A DNA stretch of 5,356 bases from CAYJMQ01 sp964371555. Its GTDB lineage: Bacteria; Bdellovibrionota; JACOXK01; 2-02-FULL-40-11. Where the stretch lies: positions 1 through 5,356 of the forward strand of contig CAYJMQ010000073.1 in NCBI GenBank assembly GCA_964371555.1, read 5' to 3'. The stretch's first letter is position 1; every line of letters begins with the position of its first letter. This document shows, piece by piece, positions 1-5,356 of the stretch. A program made the position numbers and the translations under genes. Below the pieces are notes generated by a model. It had not been told where the DNA came from, made no database searches, and saw only the letters and a program-made list of their open reading frames with translations.

Positions 1-1
1 C

Positions 2-327
2 TTTGGCTATTATAAAGATACCCCCCTTCGGAATACACAATATTATTACGAACTTCTCGATTACATGGGAGAGGGGGGAGGGGAAGGAGAGGGGGGGGGG
101 AAGAAAAACTGGCTGACTTTTTTTGTGATTTTCAATTTCCATTGACGGGTGAAAAGTTTCGTACCGATCCGGTCTATTATTGGTATCGGAAGAATTTTCT
201 AGAGATTTATAGGGATCTTCAGAGGAAAGCGGATGTGAAGACATACAACTGTACCGAGGGTGGGATATTATTTGATAACGACTTTGAATGTATATCGCTA
301 GATAGGTTTCTTGAGAAAAATGGCTAA
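2..327 (+). CDS. 3' end of a DUF115 / motility-accessory-factor-like glycosyltransferase, frame broken at a poly-G tract
   Basis: This is the C-terminal end of a gene that begins upstream of the window. Two frames each look like real protein and join near positions 73-140. Bases 2-72 read FGYYKDTPLRNTQYYYELLD and onward, and this frame stops at 143-145. From about 100 a second frame reads EEKLADFFCDFQFP and continues to the TAA at 325-327. The tail contains YNCTEGG (TEGG at 253-264) followed by FECISLDRFLEK. This resembles the 'N-TEGG-A-I...L-E-F-L' ending of the DUF115/MptE-like family, which includes the Maf proteins that glycosylate flagellins with nonulosonic acids. One extra G, or two fewer, in the G10 run at 91-100 would restore a single frame, with a Gly/Glu-rich linker. 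The break could be phase variation, a decayed gene, slippage decoding or a sequence error. The stop overlaps the next start by 8 bases. The family call rests on a short tail, so it is moderate; the frame break itself is clear. Confidence 0.6.
67..100 (+). repeat. G-rich homopurine tract ending in G10; G-quadruplex-type pattern
   Basis: The stretch has G runs of 3 (67-69), 6 (73-78), 4 (80-83) and 10 (91-100). They are separated by AGA, A and AAGGAGA, so it meets the usual rule of four runs of at least three G with loops of 1-7. It lies inside the DUF115 coding region, on the coding strand, and coincides with the frame break of that gene. Homopolymeric G tracts of this length are typical slipped-strand contingency sequences in surface-glycan genes of other bacteria, including maf genes of Campylobacter. 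Whether this tract varies cannot be told from one sequence. Confidence 0.7.
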
Positions 328-1915
328 GATTCTATTGATCAATCCGGTCATACGGGAAGAAGATAATCCCAAACACATCCCGTATGGATTAAGCTTAATG
401 GCCTCTATGGCAATTGCGGAAAATCATGAGGTACAGTTCTACGATGACAATGCCTGGCGGCAGGGATCTGATGTCATCAAAGAAATATGTTTGGCTGATG
501 ATTGGGATGTGATCGGCATTGGAGGGCTGACAACGGCCTACAGCGCCATAAAAAAAACGATGAAAATCTGTAAACAAAACTCCCCCAACTCTTTCATTAT
601 TGCCGGGGGGGGATTCTTAACAAGTATGCCGCTTGAAATCATGTCGTGGCTGCCTGAGATTGATTTGGGAATCGTGGGGGAAGCGTTTGTGACGTGGCCG
701 GAGGTTTTGAGAAAGATTGATAACGGGGATTTCGATTTTAAAGATACGTTGGGGGTCTGCTACAGGGACGAGAATCATAACGCTGTTCTGACGCCGGTTC
801 GGCCGAACATCAGAAACCTGGATAGCCTCCCTTATCCCGCATGGGACCTTCTGCCGATGGATATTTATTTCAAGAATTCCCAGCTTGTCTTCAGTGAAGA
901 GGTTTTTACATCAAAAAGGCGTATTGATATCAATGGGAGCATTGGATGCAGTTTGATCTGCAAATACTGCTGGCATTTGGGCACATCGGGGGAGATGGTC
1001 ATTGACAAAAATAAGGATAATCAAAATGATGTCCGGTTTACATACGGCCGGATTATAAGACACCACAGTCCCAAATACATTGTCGATATGCTTAAACATC
1101 TTGTAAACAAATACGATATCGATTTTTGCAGCTTTATAGATGAAAATCTTATGACGATGGATGTTTTTAGCCAGCGCAAGTGGTTATTCGAACTCTGTGA
1201 CCTCTGGATAAAAGAGGGGTTGCAGCCAACCTGCAGGGCGAAAGGGATAAAACATGATGAATCGTGTAGGGGTATTCACTGGAGCGGAACCAGCCATGCC
1301 GGACTTGCAAGGAGAGATACTTTAGATGCGATGTTTAAGGCTGGTTGTTCTCATTTGGTATATGGCATTGAATCGTTCGATCCCCTCATCTTAAAAAAGA
1401 TAGGGAAGGGGGCAAATCAAAGGGCCAATGTGAGAGGCATTCAGCAATGCCTTGAATCGGGCATCGCCCCGCTGCCAAATATTATCATCGGTTTTCCGGA
1501 AGAGACCTTCTCCAGTATCCGCATAACACTCGAATGGATGCTTAAATTGGGTATTCATTCCAAACCACACTTCGCAACCCCTTATCCCGGTTCGGAGTGG
1601 TACTATACCTATAAAGATTCGATTATTGAACAATATAATGGCAGCCTTGAGGCCTTTATTGAGGATTTAGGGGATGCGTCTAAAATAACCGCCGTTATTT
1701 CTGAGAAATTCTCCGCCATGCAGCTTCTCGGTCTTCAGCAAATCATTGAAAAGAGAGATCTTCGATTGTTAGATCAGGCAGAAAAGCATTGGGGAAACGC
1801 CGATCAGTTAATTCGGCCTGTCGCCAAACCGCAGGAATCATTTCATATCATTCCAAAAAAGGTAGAGCCTGAGGTCTATCCGTCGGAAGAAATCCCGCTC
1901 CGAAAAGTTCTATAA
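320..1915 (+). CDS. B12-binding-domain radical SAM protein
   Basis: This 531-residue enzyme has the domain order of cobalamin-dependent (class B-type) radical SAM proteins. The N-terminal Rossmann-like B12-binding domain covers about residues 3-150 (KILLINPVIREE, DVIGIGGLTTAY, IIAGGGF, GIVGEA). It is followed by the linker NLDSLPYPAWDLLP. The radical SAM core starts with the 4Fe-4S motif CxxxCxxC at Cys210, Cys214 and Cys217. Later core landmarks are FIDEN (272-276), YGIES (348-352), IIGFPEE (389-395) and TPYPGS (420-425). Such enzymes do radical methylations, rearrangements or other difficult C-C chemistry; the substrate here is unknown, and the glycan setting suggests a sugar or lipid-linked sugar. 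An unusual insertion at about 309-328 carries His312, Cys316, His320 and His326. I chose the ATG at 320 because MAKILLINP is the usual domain start; an in-frame TTG at 311 would add three residues. The start overlaps the stop of the preceding gene, suggesting translational coupling. A G8 run (605-612) encodes part of AGGGF. Confidence 0.93.
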   Translation: MAKILLINPVIREEDNPKHIPYGLSLMASMAIAENHEVQFYDDNAWRQGSDVIKEICLADDWDVIGIGGLTTAYSAIKKTMKICKQNSPNSFIIAGGGFLTSMPLEIMSWLPEIDLGIVGEAFVTWPEVLRKIDNGDFDFKDTLGVCYRDENHNAVLTPVRPNIRNLDSLPYPAWDLLPMDIYFKNSQLVFSEEVFTSKRRIDINGSIGCSLICKYCWHLGTSGEMVIDKNKDNQNDVRFTYGRIIRHHSPKYIVDMLKHLVNKYDIDFCSFIDENLMTMDVFSQRKWLFELCDLWIKEGLQPTCRAKGIKHDESCRGIHWSGTSHAGLARRDTLDAMFKAGCSHLVYGIESFDPLILKKIGKGANQRANVRGIQQCLESGIAPLPNIIIGFPEETFSSIRITLEWMLKLGIHSKPHFATPYPGSEWYYTYKDSIIEQYNGSLEAFIEDLGDASKITAVISEKFSAMQLLGLQQIIEKRDLRLLDQAEKHWGNADQLIRPVAKPQESFHIIPKKVEPEVYPSEEIPLRKVL

Positions 1916-1932
1916 AAGTACTTGGGTCCCTA

Positions 1933-2583
1933 TTATAGGTAAGGATCGCCCATTTTTCGTCTACGAATAATCTGGCAGGGGACACCATAAGCAACCACAT
2001 TTTCAGGTACGTCCTTTACAACGACAGCCCCCGCGCCAACGAGCGAGTGCGCGCCAATAGAGACTTTATGGATAATAGATGCTCCGAGGCCAACGGCAGA
2101 ACCACAACCGACTCTGACGTTACCACCCAGGGTTGCGCCTGGAGCGATACTGGCGAAATCTTCAATGACGCAATCGTGATCAATAGATGATCGGGTGTTG
2201 ATAATACAATGGGATCCAATCCGGGTATCTGCGTTGATACAAGAGCCGGCCATGACAACAGTCCCTGAGGAGATCTCAACCCCTCTGGCAATTTGGGCTG
2301 AAGGATGAATGGCTGTGATGAATCTGAATTTTGGTAAGAGAGTGGCGATTTTTTCTACGATTTGTTGGCGAATCCTATTATCCCCAACTGCCACAATTCC
2401 CTGAAGTATGCCAAGATTTCCGATATCGTTTTCAGTTCCAAGATAGGCATAATTCCACAGGGAGGGTGTTTTTTGGAGAGGGATATCGATAATGCCTGAA
2501 ACGCGGTATTGCGCCTGCTTTTCAATGATATCGATAACGACTTTGGCATGGCCCCCCCCACCAAAGACTAAGACCTGTTCCAT
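1933..2583 (-). CDS. NeuD/PglD-type sugar O- or N-acyltransferase (left-handed beta-helix)
   Basis: The 216-residue product is full length for the NeuD/PglD family of acetyl-CoA-dependent sugar acyltransferases. An N-terminal Rossmann-like domain (about 1-85) starts EQVLVFGGGGHAKVVIDI and includes the conserved VAVGDNRIRQ (64-73). From about residue 90 the hexapeptide repeats of a left-handed beta-helix follow, beginning IHPSAQIARGVEIS. SSIDHDCVIEDF places the probable catalytic base at His136. The C-terminus has the typical VVVKDVPENVVAYGVP. Relatives acetylate sialic acid (NeuD), the UDP-linked 4-amino sugar of bacillosamine synthesis (PglD) or perosamine-type sugars; no sialic acid or bacillosamine partner is in the window, so the substrate is open. 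The gene lies opposite to its neighbours, 17 bases from the convergent radical SAM gene. Its ATG (2581-2583) has no strong Shine-Dalgarno sequence. Codons 9-11 of the conserved glycine loop form a G8 run on the coding strand (C8 at 2552-2559 on the plus strand). Confidence 0.93.
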   Translation of the reverse strand: MEQVLVFGGGGHAKVVIDIIEKQAQYRVSGIIDIPLQKTPSLWNYAYLGTENDIGNLGILQGIVAVGDNRIRQQIVEKIATLLPKFRFITAIHPSAQIARGVEISSGTVVMAGSCINADTRIGSHCIINTRSSIDHDCVIEDFASIAPGATLGGNVRVGCGSAVGLGASIIHKVSIGAHSLVGAGAVVVKDVPENVVAYGVPCQIIRRRKMGDPYL

Positions 2584-2633
2584 GAGACCAGAGTTAAATC
2601 ATATATTTTTGATGAAAGGAAGAGTTCTTAATA

Positions 2634-2650
2634 GATTCTGCTGAAAAAGT
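2634..2650 (+). repeat. Left terminal inverted repeat of the MITE-like element
   Basis: GATTCTGCTGAAAAAGT pairs perfectly with 2808-2824. One further base (A2633 with T2825) also pairs but is counted here in the TTAATA flank. Confidence 0.85.
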
Positions 2651-2651
2651 C

Positions 2652-2678
2652 ATGCTGAGGGACGAAGTCCCGAAGCAT
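2652..2678. repeat. Hairpin-forming palindrome next to the left terminal repeat
   Basis: ATGCT (2652-2656) pairs with AGCAT (2674-2678), and GGGAC (2659-2663) pairs with GTCCC (2667-2671). The two stem parts are separated on each side by GA, which would stack as tandem G-A mismatches, and the loop is GAA. No T-run follows, so it does not look like an intrinsic terminator. Confidence 0.6.
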
Positions 2679-2687
2679 CTCCGCTGG

Positions 2688-2800
2688 GATTCTTCGCGCT
2701 TTGCGCTCAGAATGACCAAAAAATTCGTCATTCTGAGCGAAGCGAAGAATCTCACCGTCGCAGATGACAAGATTCTTCGGGCTATCACCCTCAGAATGAC
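2688..2800. repeat. Three copies of a roughly 25-30-base dispersed repeat unit in alternating orientation
   Basis: The units lie at 2688-2716 (plus orientation), 2727-2751 (inverted) and 2771-2800 (plus). Each has GATTCTTCG at one end and CAGAATGAC at the other, or the reverse complement, with a variable middle. The inverted copy contains TCTGAGCGAAGCGAAGAA. From memory, sequences of this kind are dispersed in many unrelated bacterial genomes and generate spurious 'FFASLRMT'-like translated peptides. Neighbouring units in opposite orientation can pair into long stems in DNA or RNA. Confidence 0.75.
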
Positions 2801-2807
2801 CAACGAC

Positions 2808-2824
2808 ACTTTTTCAGCAGAATC
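2808..2824 (-). repeat. Right terminal inverted repeat of the MITE-like element
   Basis: ACTTTTTCAGCAGAATC is the exact reverse complement of 2634-2650. It ends 28 bases before the start codon of the next gene, so only the ribosome-binding region of that gene lies outside the element. Confidence 0.85.
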
Positions 2825-2852
2825 TTAATAGGAAGTTGAATTAAAAATTGAT

Positions 2853-4949
2853 ATGGACTTCAATTCTCCATATCTTATAAAAGTAAAAGCCATGGTAATC
2901 ATCGATATACTTTCTTTCTCCGGCGCCTTAAAAATTCTTTTTAAGTATCGCTCTTTAAAAGAAATACATTACCTGATTAAAAGTGATCTCTGGTTTGACA
3001 GGCTTATGTTTTTTGTCATGGAGTTGCTTCATTTCAGATTCATCCCATTAGCGTATGAATTTAAGGCCTCCGGTCGGTATAGCCCTTTTCGAAATATTCA
3101 AGAGACATTAGAGGCCTTTTCAATAAAAGTAATGCAGCCCGCAATTCAGGCTTTTATGAGGCAACTTAAAAATTTTTCGAAGTATGAAAAAATCAGGATT
3201 GGCGCGTATCTGGAATTGTTGGAAAAGAAACGAAATTATAAACTTTTTGAAATTTTGGAATTTTTAAAATCCAGTCAGGGATGTGTACGAAAACCACAGG
3301 TTGTTTTACTCAGACATTCACGATGGCAAATGGATATCGAACCCTTTTTTTCAGAAAAAAAAATAAAAGTTGATTTTTATCGGTCATTTTTATCTGTACG
3401 TCCCCAATGTAAAAAACATTATAGTTGGGATTATTTCATCGGTGAACCCACTTTGGTGAACAAAAGCTTTTATTCAGGAGTTGCCTTTGGTTTAAAGTTC
3501 TATCTTTCGGAGTTGATGAGATTCTACGTCGCTCGTCTCATGATTATTTTCAATCATGACCAGCGTCCGAATCAAAATAAGTTTGATCTTGCGGCTATCC
3601 TTCCGGGGTATGAAAGAACAGAATGGTTTAATGATTTATTCTGGAAGAGAAATTCTCTGTCTCAGGAGAAAATATTGGCTATTTTGCATGGTCCGTTTGA
3701 TGATAAATCGTGTCATTATGGACAACCGATCGATCAATGGGTTTCTCTTCACCAGATTAAATCGACGTCAGTAGTAAGCTCCGTCTATCCCTTCTTGGAT
3801 AAGAGTTATCCAAAAATTCTTTTTAGAAATGTCTGGATTTTGCTAAAACATCTTTTTCATCAAAAGAAAAATTGTCTGAACTGGGCTGGTCCTATTCTAA
3901 ACTTGTGGATAACCATGAGTAAAATAGAAGCCCTTTTTAAAATGACTCAACCCAAGGTCTTATGGACAAGTGTCGAAGGCACTGCGCTTACAAGCTTAGC
4001 CGCCTGCCTGGCGCTTCATCGATTGGGGGGGGTAACGGTCGGGACCACCTGGTCTTTGATTGAATATCCGACATTTTTCACCGTGAAAAATAGCTGTGAT
4101 ATCGTCTTTATATGGGGTGAGCATCATCGCAAAATGTTTGTCGCTTTAAGGGATGTTTTTATGACAGCGATCACGAGTGGCTATTCGGGAGATTTTTATT
4201 TTAAAAATTTTTTAGATAATGCAAAAAATATGAAAGAAAAGCTGTACCAAAAACAGGGTGAAAGAAAAATCATCTGTTTTTATGATAATCTCGGCAGTTA
4301 TGATGGAATTCATAATTTAACTCAGCTCAATAAATTTTTTGAGAATCTGTTGGATTGGATCGATCGGCATGAAGAATGTCTGCTCGTTATTAAGCTAAAA
4401 AAATTGAAACCTCTTAATGGCTATTCAGGTCCAAAATCCGGGCTCCTTAAAAAACTCGAAAATCAGAACAGGGTTATCATGACCTTTGATAAGGCCAATT
4501 TAGCGCCGGGGTTTGCTTCGCATTTAATTTTGGGGCTGGGTTTGTCTACACTCGCTTCTTTATTGGGGCAATATGGAAAGGATGTTATTTTATTCGATCC
4601 AAACAGGTTTCATGACGAATGGCCGCTCGATTTGAGTCGTATCCGGTTTATACACGATCCAAATGAGATCATCCCGAGCCTTGATGGATGGATTCAGGAA
4701 AAGGGGCTTTCCATGGAGACGGGTTATAAAAATGAAATAGCGATAGATTCGGCCCCCTGTCGGATCAGCTCATTTTTGGATAGTCGGTCAACAGAGCGCA
4801 TTTCAAATTATGTTTCAAATCTTTTGGAAAATTTGAGAAATAAAGAAGATGCTTATCAGGCGATAGAGCGGACAAATATGAAATATCAATCACAATGGGG
4901 CAAGGAGAATATTTTGGTTTCATCATCGTTTGGGGAAGACTCATTCTGA
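2853..4949 (+). CDS. Large GT-B-like surface-carbohydrate biosynthesis protein, function unassigned
   Basis: This 698-residue, Lys/Phe/Leu-rich protein has no clear signal peptide or membrane segment and is probably cytoplasmic or membrane-peripheral. The N-terminal half (about 1-240) is helical-looking and unrecognised. The C-terminal half resembles GT-B glycosyltransferases and related surface-polysaccharide proteins. Landmarks are a VLWTSVEGTALTS stretch, IWGEHHRKMF (WGE at 421-423), TSGYSGDF (441-448), KIICFYDNLGSYDG, and a donor-site-like segment LILGLGLSTLASLLG (558-572) followed by KDVILFDPNRFHDEWP. That layout recalls polysialyltransferase-like, glycerophosphotransferase-like and Leptospira-type 'surface carbohydrate biosynthesis' proteins, but I cannot assign a donor or acceptor. 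ATG 2853 is the first start after the in-frame stop at 2829-2831. AGGAAG at 2830-2835 is 17 bases away, too far for an ideal ribosome site, so M14 (2892) is a less likely alternative. A G8 run (4025-4032) covers codons 391-394. The methyltransferase gene follows after 2 bases. Confidence 0.65.
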   Translation: MDFNSPYLIKVKAMVIIDILSFSGALKILFKYRSLKEIHYLIKSDLWFDRLMFFVMELLHFRFIPLAYEFKASGRYSPFRNIQETLEAFSIKVMQPAIQAFMRQLKNFSKYEKIRIGAYLELLEKKRNYKLFEILEFLKSSQGCVRKPQVVLLRHSRWQMDIEPFFSEKKIKVDFYRSFLSVRPQCKKHYSWDYFIGEPTLVNKSFYSGVAFGLKFYLSELMRFYVARLMIIFNHDQRPNQNKFDLAAILPGYERTEWFNDLFWKRNSLSQEKILAILHGPFDDKSCHYGQPIDQWVSLHQIKSTSVVSSVYPFLDKSYPKILFRNVWILLKHLFHQKKNCLNWAGPILNLWITMSKIEALFKMTQPKVLWTSVEGTALTSLAACLALHRLGGVTVGTTWSLIEYPTFFTVKNSCDIVFIWGEHHRKMFVALRDVFMTAITSGYSGDFYFKNFLDNAKNMKEKLYQKQGERKIICFYDNLGSYDGIHNLTQLNKFFENLLDWIDRHEECLLVIKLKKLKPLNGYSGPKSGLLKKLENQNRVIMTFDKANLAPGFASHLILGLGLSTLASLLGQYGKDVILFDPNRFHDEWPLDLSRIRFIHDPNEIIPSLDGWIQEKGLSMETGYKNEIAIDSAPCRISSFLDSRSTERISNYVSNLLENLRNKEDAYQAIERTNMKYQSQWGKENILVSSSFGEDSF

Positions 4950-4951
4950 AT

Positions 4952-5356
4952 ATGGAATCTTTATTGCGTTCGTTACAGCTTATCGATTCAGGATCTGTAA
5001 AAGAATTTTTTCCGAGAGTTCGCGATAGGGAAGATATTAAGGTTATGCGTTGCGCAAAGTCGGGGGTTATTTTTCTCTCAAGATCTGATCATATAATAAA
5101 GTCATATTATAAGATGAAGGGGGGTGAAAGAAGTATTGAGTGGGGGGATCAGGGGAGAAAAAAGAGAATTGGGGGAGAATTTATTGACAAACAAATTTCT
5201 GATGATGTCATGCGAATAGGAAGATACTTTAAAAGATTTATGCATGGCAAAAGATGGTTAGATTTTGGTGCTGGCTATGGAGAAATCATGGAGGCATTGA
5301 GTGAAAAAGACACCTGTGCGCATGCCCTTGAACCCAACGAAGAACAAAGGCTGTAT
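4952..5356 (+). CDS. N-terminal part of a class I SAM-dependent methyltransferase
   Basis: The first 135 codons are present and the frame is open to the window edge. The SAM-binding glycine motif is WLDFGAGYGEIMEAL (102-116; GxGxG at 106-110). The acidic residue expected at the end of strand 2 is probably Glu127 in HALEPNEEQ. Before this lies a 90-residue N-terminal segment, DREDIKVMRCAKSGVIFLS. It looks like a degenerate form of the N-terminal Cys-rich module ('V-x-R-C-x-x-C-G-x-x-F') found in many sugar- and lipid-glycan-linked methyltransferases; here Ser replaces the second Cys. The start codon is 2 bases after the preceding stop, with GGGGAAG at 4932-4938 as a distant Shine-Dalgarno candidate, so the two genes are surely co-transcribed. 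The likely role is O- or N-methylation of a sugar or other glycan precursor; the substrate is unknown. The N-terminal part is rich in G runs (5119-5124, 5142-5147, 5152-5155, 5171-5175). Confidence 0.88.
   Translation, partial: MESLLRSLQLIDSGSVKEFFPRVRDREDIKVMRCAKSGVIFLSRSDHIIKSYYKMKGGERSIEWGDQGRKKRIGGEFIDKQISDDVMRIGRYFKRFMHGKRWLDFGAGYGEIMEALSEKDTCAHALEPNEEQRLY

Larger units (their letters stand above)
2628..2830. mobile_element. MITE-like non-autonomous element with terminal inverted repeats and TTAATA target duplication
   Basis: The element body is 2634-2824 (191 bases). Its ends are a perfect 17-base inverted repeat: GATTCTGCTGAAAAAGT at 2634-2650 and its reverse complement at 2808-2824. 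TTAATA directly abuts both ends (2628-2633 and 2825-2830), as expected for a 6-base target-site duplication; a TA-targeting element would also be compatible. There is no transposase gene, and the interior consists of small repeats and a hairpin, so any movement would depend on an enzyme encoded elsewhere. It sits in the gap between two divergent genes. Removing the element and one TTAATA would leave 72 bases between the two start codons, so it appears to have split a shared promoter region. The transposon family cannot be named from the ends alone. Confidence 0.75.

Noticed and set aside
142..327. A separate 61-codon gene starting at TTG 142
   Set aside because: The same frame continues meaningfully upstream to about position 100 (EEKLADFFCDFQFP), and the C-terminus matches the end of a large family. 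It is therefore the tail of a frameshifted gene, not an independent small protein.
1929..1939. Palindrome CCTATTATAGG between the convergent genes, as a possible terminator
   Set aside because: The arms are five A/T-rich bases with a one-base centre, so it cannot form a stable hairpin, and there is no T-run. It also overlaps the stop codon of the acyltransferase gene.
2584..2633. A sigma-70 promoter for the minus-strand acyltransferase gene around the A/T-rich ATATATTTTT
   Set aside because: A TATATGAT-like -10 can be drawn on the minus strand, but I find no convincing -35 at the proper spacing, so it cannot be supported over chance in A/T-rich DNA.
2688..2800. The three repeat units as a CRISPR array
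   Set aside because: The units alternate in orientation and vary in the middle. The gaps are only 10 and 19 bases and unequal, and no cas gene is present.
2594..2809. A 71-codon open frame on the minus strand (…RFFASLRMTNFLVILS…)
   Set aside because: It lies almost wholly within the repeat element. Its peptide is the familiar artefact produced by translating this type of dispersed repeat. It has no ribosome site and no protein-like conservation.
5119..5175. A second G-quadruplex motif in the methyltransferase gene
   Set aside because: The four G runs are separated by loops of 17, 4 and 15 bases, outside the usual 1-7 limit.

Overview
The window is part of a surface-glycan (O-antigen, capsule or flagellar-glycan type) biosynthesis cluster from a bacterium with moderately AT-rich DNA. 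The gene families fit this: a motility-accessory-factor-like (DUF115) glycosyltransferase, a B12-binding radical SAM enzyme, a NeuD/PglD-type acyltransferase, a large GT-B-like protein and a class I methyltransferase. No gene or RNA here fixes the phylum. The mix of families and the dispersed repeat would suit a deltaproteobacterium-like or candidate-phylum genome, but that is only an impression.

Layout. Positions 2-327 hold the 3' end of the DUF115 gene. Its reading frame is broken at or near a run of ten G (91-100) inside a very G-rich stretch. Its stop overlaps the start of the radical SAM gene (320-1915, +) by 8 bases, so the two are probably co-transcribed. The acyltransferase gene (1933-2583) lies on the minus strand, converging tail-to-tail with the radical SAM gene across only 17 bases. 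The 269-base divergent gap 2584-2852 is mostly filled by a 191-base non-coding element. It has 17-base perfect terminal inverted repeats, an apparent 6-base target duplication (TTAATA) and internal repeats: a MITE-like insertion. The plus-strand genes then resume with a 698-codon GT-B-like protein (2853-4949) and, 2 bases later, the N-terminal 135 codons of a methyltransferase that runs off the window.

How the parts fit. The likely theme is assembly and tailoring of a surface sugar: glycosyl transfer (DUF115 and GT-B-like proteins), N- or O-acylation of a nucleotide sugar (NeuD/PglD-like), and methylation or another radical modification (radical SAM, methyltransferase). No substrate can be assigned from the sequence.

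Most notable observations. The first is the G10 frame break in the DUF115 gene. The second is that each of the three complete genes carries a coding-strand run of eight G. Together these suggest possible phase-variable or slippage-prone loci, although assembly or sequencing error in the G10 tract cannot be excluded. The third is the compact MITE-like element in the divergent promoter region. The fourth is a His/Cys-bearing insertion in the radical SAM enzyme.
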